Part shown: piece by piece, positions 7,459-15,625 of the stretch | Layout of the letters: each line of letters opens with the position of its first letter | Position numbering within the stretch: the first letter of the stretch is position 1 | Assembly: GCF_001953865.1 (NCBI RefSeq) | Contig: NZ_MQUQ01000017.1 | Location: 62,001-126,000 of the forward strand | Reading direction: 5' to 3' | Length of the DNA stretch: 64,000 nt | Source: Amycolatopsis coloradensis | GTDB taxonomy: Bacteria > Actinomycetota > Actinomycetes > Mycobacteriales > Pseudonocardiaceae | The notes under the pieces: model-generated | Seen by the model: the letters and a program-made list of their open reading frames with translations, nothing else | What the model was told of the DNA's origin: nothing | Database searches by the model: none | Made by a program: the position numbers and the translations under genes

Positions 7459-8957
7459 CCTTCAACCTGGCGACCCATTTCGTCGACCGCCTCCCCGGAG
7501 AGCGGGCGGCGTTGGTGTGCGGTGACGAGGAGGTCAGCTACGCGGAACTGGCCGCCTTGGTGAACCGTGCCGGGAACGTGCTGCGTGACCTCGGTGTCCG
7601 AAGTGGACAGCGGGTCCTTCTGGCACTGAACGACAGCGTCGAGTTCGTGGCCGTCTGGTACGCGGCACAGAAGATCGGCGCGGTCACCGCCGAGGTCTAT
7701 TCCTTTCTCCAGCCCAAGGATTACGCGTACTACCTGAACTACACCGACGCCGTGGCCGTCATCGCCGACGGCGCCACGCTGCCCGCGTTGCGCGAGGCCG
7801 GGGCGCGGAACCTGCTCGTGATCGGCGACGTCGCCCTGGAGCCCGGGGAGCATTCGTTCGGCTCGTTGGTCGCTTCGGCCTCCCCGGAACTGGACGCCGC
7901 CCCGACCACGCTGGACGACATCGCGATCTGGAAGTTCACCACCGGCAGCACCGGTTCACCCAAGGCCTGCGTGCACCCCGCGCGCAGCGCGCTGGAGAGC
8001 TTCGACCGGTACGCGCTCGGCGTGCTCGGACTCCGCGAAGACGACCGCGTGCTGGCCGTGCCGAAACTGTTCTTCGGCTACGCACGCGATCTGACCGCGT
8101 TGTTCCCGTTCGGTGTCGGCGCGTCCGGGATCGTGTTCCCGCGACGCAGCACCGCCGATCTGCTGTTCTCCCTGATCGAGCGTTACCGGCCGACGATCCT
8201 GGTGAACGTGCCGACCATGATGAGCGCGATGATCGCCCATCCATCGGCGTCTACAGTGGACATGAGTTCATTGCGGCTCGTGACGTCCGCGGGCGAGGCG
8301 CTGCCTTCGGAGCTGCATCGCAAATGGGACAACCTGTTCGGTGTCCCGGTGATCGACGGCATCGGCTCGTCGGAGGCATACCACATCTATCTGTCCAATG
8401 TGCCCGGTGCGCAGCGGGTCGGCAGCCTCGGCCGCGAGGTCCCCGGCTACACCGCCCGGATCCTGGACGAGAGCGGCGATCCGTTGCCGGACGGCGAGAT
8501 CGGCACCCTGGAGGTCACCGGCCCGACCGTCGCCCGCGAGTACTACGGCGACGCGGAGAAGACCTCCCGGACGTTTTACGGCGACACCCTGCGCACCGGT
8601 GACCTGTTCAGTCGCGACACCGACGGGTACTTCCACCACCACGGCCGCGCCGACGACCTGCTGAAGGTGTCCGGCGTGTTCGTCGCGCCGAGCGAGATCG
8701 AAGACTGCCTCATCGGCCATCCCGCCGTCGCCGACTGCGCGGTGCTGGGCGCGACCGTCGACGGCCTGGTGGTCCCGCGGGCTTGCGTCGTGCTGGCGGA
8801 GAGCTTTTCCGTCACCGCCGAAGAACTGAAAGACCACGCGCGGGCGCATCTGGCGAAGCACAAATATCCGCGCGAGGTGGTGTTCGTGACCGAACTCCCC
8901 CGTACTGCCAACGGAAAACTCGATCGGCGCGCGTTGCGCCGGGTGGAGGCAGAGTGA
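7455..8957 (+). CDS. Benzoate-CoA ligase family enzyme (possible anthranilate-CoA ligase)
   Basis: A 500-aa adenylate-forming ligase of the benzoate/aminobenzoate-CoA ligase group; it would activate an aromatic acid with ATP and CoA. Motifs in order: KFTTGSTGSPKACVHP (phosphate loop, about residues 158-173), GIGSSEAYHIYLSN, LRTGDLFSRDTDGYFHHHGR, KVSGVFVAPSEIE and the catalytic Lys in RTANGKLDRR. Its position facing kynA-kynU makes anthranilate the favoured substrate, but benzoate or salicylate cannot be excluded. It overlaps its neighbours by ATGA upstream and GTGA downstream, so it belongs to a four-gene translationally coupled operon. Confidence 0.9.
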   Translation: MTFNLATHFVDRLPGERAALVCGDEEVSYAELAALVNRAGNVLRDLGVRSGQRVLLALNDSVEFVAVWYAAQKIGAVTAEVYSFLQPKDYAYYLNYTDAVAVIADGATLPALREAGARNLLVIGDVALEPGEHSFGSLVASASPELDAAPTTLDDIAIWKFTTGSTGSPKACVHPARSALESFDRYALGVLGLREDDRVLAVPKLFFGYARDLTALFPFGVGASGIVFPRRSTADLLFSLIERYRPTILVNVPTMMSAMIAHPSASTVDMSSLRLVTSAGEALPSELHRKWDNLFGVPVIDGIGSSEAYHIYLSNVPGAQRVGSLGREVPGYTARILDESGDPLPDGEIGTLEVTGPTVAREYYGDAEKTSRTFYGDTLRTGDLFSRDTDGYFHHHGRADDLLKVSGVFVAPSEIEDCLIGHPAVADCAVLGATVDGLVVPRACVVLAESFSVTAEELKDHARAHLAKHKYPREVVFVTELPRTANGKLDRRALRRVEAE

Positions 8958-9643
8958 GAATCGTCGTCGTCACCGGCGGGACACGCGGGATCGGCGCGGC
9001 CGTCGCCGCCCGGTTCCGGGCCGCGGGTGACCAGGTGCACGCGCCCGGCCGGGCCGACTGCGACGTCACCGACGAAGACGCCGTCGCGCGATACTTCGAC
9101 GGCCTCGGCCCGGTGGACGTGCTGGTGAACAACGCCGGGATCTCGGCGAGCGCGCCGCTGGCGAAGACGTCGCTGGAGCAGTGGCGGAGCCAGTTCGAGG
9201 TCAACGCGACCGGCGCTTTCCTGTGCACCCGGGCGGTTCTGCCCGGCATGCGGTCCCGCGACACCGGCCGGATCGTCACCGTCGCCTCGACGGCGTCGCA
9301 CATCGGCTACCGCTACACCGCCGGCTATACGGCCTCGAAGCACGCCGCCGTCGGCCTGATGCGGGCCACCGCCGCGGAACTGGCGGGCACCGGCGTCACC
9401 GCGAACGCCGTCTGCCCGGCTTTCGTGCGCACGGACATGACGGCCGCCTCCGTCGCCCGCATCCAGGAACGGACCGGCCGCGACGAGGCCGACGCGGAAG
9501 CCGCCCTCGCCGCCGCGTCCCCGCTCGGCCGCCTGCTCGAACCAGACGAGGTCGCCCACGCGGTGGCCTTCTTCGCCGCGGCGGAAGCCGCCGCGATCAA
9601 CGGACAGACACTCGTCCTCGATGGAGGTGGGATCCAGTCATGA
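8954..9643 (+). CDS. Short-chain dehydrogenase/reductase
   Basis: A 229-aa classical SDR with the cofactor motif TGGTRGIG at the very N-terminus, VLVNNAGIS, and the active site Ser and YTASK (Tyr-X3-Lys). The C-terminal NGQTLVLDGGG resembles FabG-like and 3-hydroxyacyl-CoA dehydrogenases. The start is GTG at 8954 inside GTGA, overlapping the ligase stop, with GGAGG upstream. Within the operon it probably oxidises or reduces a hydroxyacyl-CoA made from the ligase product; the exact reaction is unknown. Confidence 0.9.
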   Translation: MRIVVVTGGTRGIGAAVAARFRAAGDQVHAPGRADCDVTDEDAVARYFDGLGPVDVLVNNAGISASAPLAKTSLEQWRSQFEVNATGAFLCTRAVLPGMRSRDTGRIVTVASTASHIGYRYTAGYTASKHAAVGLMRATAAELAGTGVTANAVCPAFVRTDMTAASVARIQERTGRDEADAEAALAAASPLGRLLEPDEVAHAVAFFAAAEAAAINGQTLVLDGGGIQS

Positions 9644-10467
9644 GCCCGTTCCGCGCCACGCCGCCGATCACGGCGAACTGGGAGCACTTCGAGTTCACTG
9701 TGGACGACGGCGTCGCCACGGTCACCTTGGACCGCCCCGAAAAGCTGAACGCGCTCACCTTCGACATCTACGCGGACCTCCGCGACCTGCTGGCCGAACT
9801 GCCGCATCGCGGCGACGTCCGGGTGCTGGTCATCACCGGCCGCGGCCGCGGATTCTGTTCCGGTGGCGACGTCGAAGAGATCATCGGCGAGCTACAGAAA
9901 ATGGAGTCCGCGGAACTGCTGGAGTTCACCCGCATGACCGGCGCGGTGGTGAAAGCACTGCGCGAATGCCCCATCCCGGTGATCGCCGCGGTGAACGGCG
10001 TCGCGGCGGGCGCGGGTTCGGTGATCGCGCTGGCGAGTGACTTCCGGCTGCTGGCGTCGTCGGCGAAGTTCGCCTTCCTGTTCACGAAGGTCGGCCTGGC
10101 CGGGGCGGACATGGGCTCGGCGTACCTGCTGCCGCGGCTGGTCGGGTTGGGCCGCGCGACGGAGTTGCTGATGCTGGGCGACAAGATCGACGCAGCCCGG
10201 GCCGAGGCGATCGGGCTGGCTTCCCAGGTCGTCGACGATTCCGTGCTGGCCTCCACGGCCTCGGCTCTGGCTCGCCGTCTCGCCGATGGACCGGCGTTGG
10301 CGTACGGCACGACGAAGGTGCTGTTGACGCGGGAGCTGGATATGGACCTGGGGAGTTCCATCGAGCTGGAGGCGATCACGCAGGCTTTGCTGATGACCAC
10401 GAAGGACCATGGAGAGTTCTACGCGGCCTGGGCGGCCGGGCGCTCGCCTCAATGGACCGGGCGCTGA
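9640..10467 (+). CDS. Enoyl-CoA hydratase/isomerase family protein
   Basis: A 275-aa crotonase-fold protein. NALTFDIYADLRDLL, the oxyanion region GRGRGFCSGGDVEEI and AAVNGVAAGAGSVIALASDFRL are typical. In KVGLAGADMGSAYLLPRLVG an Asp stands where the second catalytic Glu of true hydratases usually is, as in some members acting on cyclic or aromatic acyl-CoA. It is the last gene of the creatininase/ligase/SDR operon (ATGA overlap) and is followed by a hairpin. It probably hydrates, hydrolyses or isomerises a ring-derived CoA thioester. Confidence 0.9.
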   Translation: MSPFRATPPITANWEHFEFTVDDGVATVTLDRPEKLNALTFDIYADLRDLLAELPHRGDVRVLVITGRGRGFCSGGDVEEIIGELQKMESAELLEFTRMTGAVVKALRECPIPVIAAVNGVAAGAGSVIALASDFRLLASSAKFAFLFTKVGLAGADMGSAYLLPRLVGLGRATELLMLGDKIDAARAEAIGLASQVVDDSVLASTASALARRLADGPALAYGTTKVLLTRELDMDLGSSIELEAITQALLMTTKDHGEFYAAWAAGRSPQWTGR

Positions 10468-10558
10468 GCCTCTCTACCGCCGCAAGGAGGCGACTACTTG
10501 CTTGAGATGGCGTGGGCTCTGGTGAGTCGGTCGCCAACGGCACCCCTGGGCGCCTGAA

Positions 10559-10613
10559 GTACATGATGGCCCCCTTCCTTGCGCCTAGGTACAGGAAGGG
10601 GGCCTTCATGTAC
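10559..10613. terminator. 21-bp hairpin after the CoA-ligase operon
   Basis: Arms 10559-10579 and 10593-10613 pair with one mismatch around a 13-nt loop (outer ends GTACATGA and its complement; GGCCCCCTTCCT core). It lies 91 bp after the enoyl-CoA hydratase stop and is a likely transcription end. The short stretch from the gene end to the hairpin shows nothing else. Confidence 0.7.
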
Positions 10614-10663
10614 CGGGGAAGGAGGCCCGCTGCCGACGGTGGGAACTCAACCCGGGCCCCGCC

Positions 10664-10885
10664 ATGGCCGCCGAGCCGTTCAGGGTCAGCGTCACCGAAG
10701 CCGAGATCGCGGATCTGCGTGAACGGGTTGCGGCGGACGCGGTGGCCCGAGCCCGAGCCGGTGGACGACTGGTCACAGGAGTTACCGCCGGCGTATGCGC
10801 GGGATGTGCCGCAGCTGGGCCGAGGAACTGCCGCGAGGCGGCCACTTCGCCGCCCTGGAGCAGCCGGAGTCGCTGATCGAGCAGG
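10664..10885 (+). pseudogene. Remnant of an epoxide hydrolase gene
   Basis: Three short pieces of an alpha/beta-hydrolase epoxide hydrolase survive in order but in three different frames. The N-terminus FRVSVTEAEIADLRERV starts at about 10677. RTRWPEPEPVDDWSQELPPAYARD follows at about 10735. The C-terminal piece RGGHFAALEQPESLIEQD lies at about 10830-10885. The whole catalytic centre, around 300 codons, is gone. This is a deletion plus frameshifts, so no product is expected. It is most of what the 518-bp gap between the hydratase and the VOC gene contains. Confidence 0.7.
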
Positions 10886-10985
10886 ATGAGCACCCGCTCC
10901 GCCGTACCCCGCTCGTCCTCCATGGGTCCCAGCCTGCCAGAGATAGCGGACCGATCCTGTCCGCTAGGCATGCCAGAGTGTCACC

Positions 10986-11456
10986 ATGAACCGCATGAGC
11001 CGCGAAATCCAGGTCACCTTCGACGCCCTCGACCCGAAGGCACTGTCCACCTTCTGGCGCGACGCCCTGGGTTACGTCCACCCCGGCCCGCCGGGGGTCG
11101 AGGTGCCCGAGGGCACCGATCCGCTGGACGCCTGGGACGAGTTCCTCGAACGTGCCGGCGTGCCCGAGGATCAGCGCAACTCCCGGTCCGCGCTCAAAGA
11201 CCCGGCCGGGGAAGGGCCGCGGATCTTCTTCCAGCAGGTCCCGGAGGACAAGATCGCCAAGAACCGCGTCCACCTCGACATCCGCGCCGCACCCGGGCTT
11301 CGGGGGGACGAGCGGATGGCGGCCCTCGAAGCCGAATGCGACAGGCTCGTCGGGCTCGGGGCGAAGCGGATCCAGCGCTTCGAGCCCGAGCAGCCGCTGA
11401 GCCTCGGCTTCATCGTGATGAACGACCCCGAGGGCAACGAATTCTGCCTGGACTGA
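10986..11456 (+). CDS. VOC (glyoxalase-like) family protein
   Basis: A 156-aa vicinal-oxygen-chelate fold protein with the N-terminal IQVTFDALDPKALSTFWRDALGY and the C-terminal FIVMNDPEGNEFCLD that mark this superfamily in actinomycetes. The KNRVHLDIRA segment carries the central His. Members act as dioxygenases, lyases or drug binders; the substrate cannot be told here. The ATG at 10986 is used; a second in-frame ATG (MSREIQ) lies four codons on. It stands alone and converges on the SMP-30 gene with a 1-bp gap. Confidence 0.85.
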   Translation: MNRMSREIQVTFDALDPKALSTFWRDALGYVHPGPPGVEVPEGTDPLDAWDEFLERAGVPEDQRNSRSALKDPAGEGPRIFFQQVPEDKIAKNRVHLDIRAAPGLRGDERMAALEAECDRLVGLGAKRIQRFEPEQPLSLGFIVMNDPEGNEFCLD

Positions 11457-11457
11457 C

Positions 11458-12375
11458 TCAGACCGTCGTCACGGCGATCGCGTTGTCCTCCAGGGAGCCG
11501 AAATAGAGGGTTCCGGCCCGCTCACGGACCCCGACGAGCACGTGGAACCCGTCGATCTCCCCGCGTAGTTCGTGCACCCGCTTCCCGTCCGGCGTGACAC
11601 CTCGCACCCCGCATTCCCGCGCGGGCGCGGGCTGAAGCGACGTCGGCAGCGCGCGGACCCCGGCCCGCAACGGCCCGGGAAGCTTCTGCACCAGGGAAAG
11701 CGCGGGGACCTTCGGGCTCGCCACGGTGATCCAAATCAGCCCGTCGCTGCCGGTCGAGATGTTGTCGGGGTATCCCCACAGATCGTCGACCAGATAGTCC
11801 CGCGTGCCCGCCTTCTCGCCGGTGAGCCACACGCGAGCGACCCGGCAGGCACCGGTCTCGGCAACGGCCACAAAGGACTCGTCGGGTGGCAGCGCGACGC
11901 CGTTGGCGAACTGGAAACCGTCGGCGAGCCGCTCGATCTTCCCGTCCGGGGTCCGCCGCAGAAGACGCCCGCCGCCGGTCTGCTCGATCAGGTCGTCGCG
12001 CCACTTCTCGATGCCGAAGCGCCGCGACGAGTCCGTGAAGTACACCGTGCCGTCGGAAGCCACGGCGGCGTTGTTGCAGAACACGAAGTCGAGCCCCACC
12101 GCCGAAGTCGCCAAAGTGGTGACGGCGCCACCGGCGAGCGGCATGGTCAGCAGACCTGCCTTGGCGTCGCAGATCAGGAGGTCTTCGCCGTAGAACTCCA
12201 GCCCCAGCGGGCGGCCGCCGGTGTCGCCGAGGACGTCGATCCGCTTGCCGTCCGGCGCGACGCGCAGGACGCGCCCGTCGTCGACGCCGGTGTAGATCCG
12301 GCCCTGGTCGTCGACCAGGACGTCTTCGGGGCCGTGCCCGTTGACCGGGATGACCGTGACCTCGCCGAACGCCAT
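11458..12375 (-). CDS. SMP-30/gluconolactonase/strictosidine synthase-like protein
   Basis: A 305-aa six-bladed beta-propeller. GHGPEDVLVDDQGRIYTGVDDG, FANGVALPPDESFVAVAET and WGYPDNISTGSDGLIWITVA are typical of the Ca2+-dependent lactonase/strictosidine synthase-like group. There is no signal peptide, so it is probably cytosolic. Its start is 10 bp after the histidine phosphatase stop, making it the last gene of an SDR / small protein / phosphatase / SMP-30 operon. A hydrolytic (lactonase-like) role is likely; the substrate is unknown. Confidence 0.88.
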   Translation of the reverse strand: MAFGEVTVIPVNGHGPEDVLVDDQGRIYTGVDDGRVLRVAPDGKRIDVLGDTGGRPLGLEFYGEDLLICDAKAGLLTMPLAGGAVTTLATSAVGLDFVFCNNAAVASDGTVYFTDSSRRFGIEKWRDDLIEQTGGGRLLRRTPDGKIERLADGFQFANGVALPPDESFVAVAETGACRVARVWLTGEKAGTRDYLVDDLWGYPDNISTGSDGLIWITVASPKVPALSLVQKLPGPLRAGVRALPTSLQPAPARECGVRGVTPDGKRVHELRGEIDGFHVLVGVRERAGTLYFGSLEDNAIAVTTV

Positions 12376-12385
12376 CGCGTGTCTC

Positions 12386-13042
12386 CTAGCGATAAGTGAG
12401 TAGTTCCGCGGCTTCTGCCTCGAAATGCGGATGTTCGTTGAACGACAGCAGGGTCACCCCGCCGCGGCCGGACACCAGCTTGGTGATGCCCCCGTTCACG
12501 GTGACCCTGTTCAGTTTCAGCAGCCCGGCTTCGGGCGTGCCCAGCAGCGCGCCGCAGACCGTGGCGATGACCCCGCCGGAGCTGAAGACGACGGCGTGCT
12601 CGCCCTTGCCCAGCGACGCCACGAGATCGGCCAGCGCGCCCTTGACCCGCTCCAGGAACCGGGGCCAGGTCTCGGCGCACGGCCCGGCCACCCCCGCCGC
12701 GACCCACGCGCTCAGCGCACCGTCCAAAGCGGCCTGATACGCCCGCGAATCGGTCTGCTGGACACCGGCGGCGTGGTACTTCGCGATGTCGACGTGGTCG
12801 TATTCGTTCCACCGCTCGTCCTCGACGACGGCGACCCCGGAGCCAAGCACCTTCACCGCCGTCGCTGCCGTGTCCCGTTGCCGGGCAAGGGAACCGGAGC
12901 GCACCTGACTGAATTCGACGCCACGCCGCAGCAGTTCCGTACCGACCACAGTGGACTGTTCGAAGCCGCGCGGCGAAAGCTGGTCGTAGTTCTCCGCGCC
13001 GAACGACGCCTGCCCGTGCCGGACCAGGTAGATCGCGCCCAT
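12386..13042 (-). CDS. Histidine phosphatase (phosphoglycerate mutase-like) family protein
   Basis: A 218-aa acid-phosphatase/PGM-fold protein. The phosphohistidine motif is YLVRHGQASFG at the N-terminus; the second catalytic His is not in the common GH form (VFSSGGVIATVCG), so activity may be altered. ATG at 13042 directly abuts the TAG of the upstream small gene, and GGAGGAGG lies within that gene's end. Part of a four-gene operon. The true substrate is not evident. Confidence 0.88.
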   Translation of the reverse strand: MGAIYLVRHGQASFGAENYDQLSPRGFEQSTVVGTELLRRGVEFSQVRSGSLARQRDTAATAVKVLGSGVAVVEDERWNEYDHVDIAKYHAAGVQQTDSRAYQAALDGALSAWVAAGVAGPCAETWPRFLERVKGALADLVASLGKGEHAVVFSSGGVIATVCGALLGTPEAGLLKLNRVTVNGGITKLVSGRGGVTLLSFNEHPHFEAEAAELLTYR

Positions 13043-13264
13043 CTACGCGTGTCCTCCTCCGCTGATCCGGCGGCAGCGCCCGTCCAGATAGCCGACGAAC
13101 CGCCAAAGATCCTTCAGCGCCGGGTTGTCCGTCTGTCCTTCGTGGAAGCGGAAGACCGGCCGCGCCCCGCCGGGTACCTGTCCGGCCAGCCAGGCGTGCA
13201 TCGCGGCGAGATCGAACGAGTCCTCACCGCGTACCTCGACGGTCTTGTCCGCGGCCAGGGTCAT
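13043..13264 (-). CDS. 73-residue protein, probable deletion remnant of an APH-like phosphotransferase
   Basis: The first part, VRGEDSFDLAAMHAWLAGQV, resembles the N-terminus of actinobacterial aminoglycoside-phosphotransferase-like proteins; the remainder (DLWRFVGYLDGRCRRI) I do not recognise. The kinase core is absent: the protein is about one fifth of the usual length. The frame is open, its ATG overlaps the SDR stop (ATGA) and its TAG abuts the phosphatase ATG, so it is probably still translated and couples its neighbours. An internal in-frame deletion is my best reading; a genuine small protein is the alternative. Confidence 0.5.
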   Translation of the reverse strand: MTLAADKTVEVRGEDSFDLAAMHAWLAGQVPGGARPVFRFHEGQTDNPALKDLWRFVGYLDGRCRRISGGGHA

Positions 13265-14013
13265 CCGAACTTCTTCAGCATCGACGCCGGAACGAACGGG
13301 AAGAGCTTCGAGAGCACGCTCCACGGCCACGTCGGCACGAACGCCTTCGCCGTCTCGGATTCGATCGCCTTCACGAGCGCCTGCGCGCCGGGCTCCGCCC
13401 TGACCGCGCCAGGAAGCTTCGAAATGTCTTCGTTCATCTCCGATTCGATGAACCCGGGATGCAGCGTGGTGACCTTGATCGGTGTCTTCATCAGCTCGAT
13501 CCGGGTGCCCTCGGCGAAGGCCGAGATACCCGCCTTCGAGGCGGCGTACGCGGTGGTGTTGCCGGGGACACCGCGAAGCGCGAGGAACGAGGAAACGACC
13601 ACGAGATGGCCGTTCTTCTGCTTGCGGAAGATGCCGACGGCGGCCTCGATCTGGGCGGCCGCGGCGAGGAAGTTCGTCTGGAGCGTCTGGCGGTTGGCGT
13701 CGAACCGGCCGGTGCCGACTCGCTGCCCCTTGCCGAGCCCCGCGTTCACGATCACACGATCGAGGGAACCGAGTTCCTCGCGGAACTCCTCGAAGACGGC
13801 GAAGACCTGGTCATGGTCGTTCACATCCAGCTTCCGGGTGACCACGGTGATACCGGGGTACGCCTTCTTGAGTTCCGCCGCGAGGGCTTCCAGCCGGTCG
13901 GCACGGCGGGCGGCCAACGCCAGATTGCGGCCTCTGGCGGCGTACTGCCTCGCCATTCCCTCGCCGAGTCCGGAGCTCGCCCCGGTGATCAGGATGTTCT
14001 TCCGCAGGACCAT
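13261..14013 (-). CDS. Short-chain dehydrogenase/reductase
   Basis: A 250-aa SDR. ITGASSGLGEGMARQYA is the cofactor motif, then NAGLGKG, the catalytic Ser (VVVSSFLAL) and YAASK. The C-terminal end WPWSVLSKLFPFVPASMLKKF is hydrophobic, which suggests loose membrane contact as in several mycobacterial lipid-linked SDRs. First gene of the operon continuing into the small protein, phosphatase and SMP-30 genes. Substrate unknown. Confidence 0.9.
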   Translation of the reverse strand: MVLRKNILITGASSGLGEGMARQYAARGRNLALAARRADRLEALAAELKKAYPGITVVTRKLDVNDHDQVFAVFEEFREELGSLDRVIVNAGLGKGQRVGTGRFDANRQTLQTNFLAAAAQIEAAVGIFRKQKNGHLVVVSSFLALRGVPGNTTAYAASKAGISAFAEGTRIELMKTPIKVTTLHPGFIESEMNEDISKLPGAVRAEPGAQALVKAIESETAKAFVPTWPWSVLSKLFPFVPASMLKKFG

Positions 14014-14112
14014 GTCCGGAGCGTACCCGTTGGTAACAAGTCTGGCGCCCCTTGGACAGGCGGCTGCCCCGGCGCCTGGGGTTCGCCGGGGGCAGCCTGT
14101 CCGATAAGGGTC

Positions 14113-15363
14113 TTACTTCACCTGGAGCAGCTTGTTCGCCGTGCCACCGGTCGGGTTGCCGATCTTGCCGTCGGCCGCCGCGGCGACCAGGCCTTCGGAG
14201 ACCTGGGCCGGGGTGGCGTCGGGGTGAGCCGACAGGTAGAGCGCGGCAGCGCCCGCGACGTGCGGCGCGGCCATCGAGGTACCGCTGATGGTGTTCGTGG
14301 CGTCGTCACCGGTGCCCCACGTGGACGTGATGCCGACACCCGGCGCGTACAGGTCCACGACCGAACCGTAGTTCGAGAAGCTGGCCTGCTTGTCGGTCTT
14401 GTCACTGGCGGCCACCGTGATGGCCTCCTTGACGCGGGCGGGCGAGGTGGTTCCGGCATCGGCGGACTCGTTGCCCGCCGCGAGCGCGAAGGTCACGCCC
14501 TTGCCGATGGCTCCCTTGACCGACTCGTCCAGGGCGTCGTCCGCGCCACCACCCAGGCTCATGTTGGCGACCGACGGGCCCTTGGCGTTCGCCGCGACCC
14601 AGTCGACACCGGCGACGACACCTTCGGTGGTGCCGCTGCCGTTGGCGTCCAGCACACGGACGCCGACGATCTTCACGCCCTTGGCGAGGCCGTGCTCCGT
14701 GCCGCCGATGGTGCCGGCGACGTGCGTGCCATGGCCGTGCTCGTCATTGGGGGTGTCGTCGTTGTCGACGAAGTCCTTGCCGCCGGTCGCGCGGTCACCG
14801 AAGTCCTTGTGCGAGCCGCGGACACCGGTGTCGATGACGTAGGCGGTGACGTTGTCGGCCTTCGTCGGGTACGTGTACTTGCTGTCGAGCGGCAGGTCCG
14901 TCTGGTCGACGCGGTCGAGCCCCCACGACGGCGGGTTGTCCTGAGTCTCACTGATCCTGAACGTCTTGTTCTGGACGACGTACGCGACCTGCGGGTCGGC
15001 GGCGAGCCGCTTCGCGGCGGCCTCGTCGGCCTTGATCGAGAAGCCGTTCAGCGCCGAGCCGAACGTGCGGGAAAGCGTGGTGCCGTACTGACCGGTGAGG
15101 CCCCGCGCCTTGGCGGCGACGTTCGCGGTGATCTCGCTCGCCGCGGCGACGCCCTGGCCGACCGCGGTGGGCTTGAGGACGACGATGTAGCTGCCGCCGA
15201 CGGCGTTGGCGGCACCGGCGCCGCGAATCTCACCCTGCTGCTCGGCGTTGGCCGGACCCGCGCCGAAGGTGGCGACCGCCGCGGTCACCCCGGCGAGGGC
15301 GACCCCCGCCATCAAGCCGTTCCGGGTCTTTCGGGACTTCAGGTTCTTCCGGGACTTGCTCAC
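14113..15363 (-). CDS. Secreted subtilisin-like (S8) serine protease
   Basis: A 416-aa extracellular protease precursor. A basic N-terminus and hydrophobic stretch end in ANA at about residue 40 (signal peptide). An I9 inhibitor propeptide (YIVVLKPTA to QVAYVVQNKTF) follows to about residue 138, then the peptidase. The catalytic triad is D178 (YVIDTGV), H211 (HGHGTHVAGT) and S363 (SGTSMAAPHVAGA), with the oxyanion N298 in LAAGNES. It resembles thermitase/proteinase K-type enzymes of actinomycetes. The start is GTG at 15363 behind AGGAAGGGAA; an upstream extension would break the signal peptide. Confidence 0.94.
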   Translation of the reverse strand: MSKSRKNLKSRKTRNGLMAGVALAGVTAAVATFGAGPANAEQQGEIRGAGAANAVGGSYIVVLKPTAVGQGVAAASEITANVAAKARGLTGQYGTTLSRTFGSALNGFSIKADEAAAKRLAADPQVAYVVQNKTFRISETQDNPPSWGLDRVDQTDLPLDSKYTYPTKADNVTAYVIDTGVRGSHKDFGDRATGGKDFVDNDDTPNDEHGHGTHVAGTIGGTEHGLAKGVKIVGVRVLDANGSGTTEGVVAGVDWVAANAKGPSVANMSLGGGADDALDESVKGAIGKGVTFALAAGNESADAGTTSPARVKEAITVAASDKTDKQASFSNYGSVVDLYAPGVGITSTWGTGDDATNTISGTSMAAPHVAGAAALYLSAHPDATPAQVSEGLVAAAADGKIGNPTGGTANKLLQVK

Positions 15364-15625
15364 TGGTTCCCTTCCTGCCGCGCCGCGGGCGATCACCCGG
15401 GAGGATGATCGTTGCTGGAAGCCATGCAAGCCGGTGCCCCGGCGGCCGGGCAATGATTCACAGTTACCAGTACTAGGCCGAAAGGAGCAGTTACACTCGT
15501 CCGGAGAGGCGTTTTCGCCTGCCAGAAGGCGCCCCTGGAGTGTTACCCCAGACTGATAAAGTTATTCGTGTCGTTATCAACCGGGCGGTGTCGAGAAACG
15601 GCAGACGGGGGCGGTCGGGCAGCAT

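Noticed and set aside
10512..10889. 125-codon open frame
   Set aside because: It runs through a hairpin and only its middle holds an epoxide hydrolase piece; interpreted as a pseudogene fragment.
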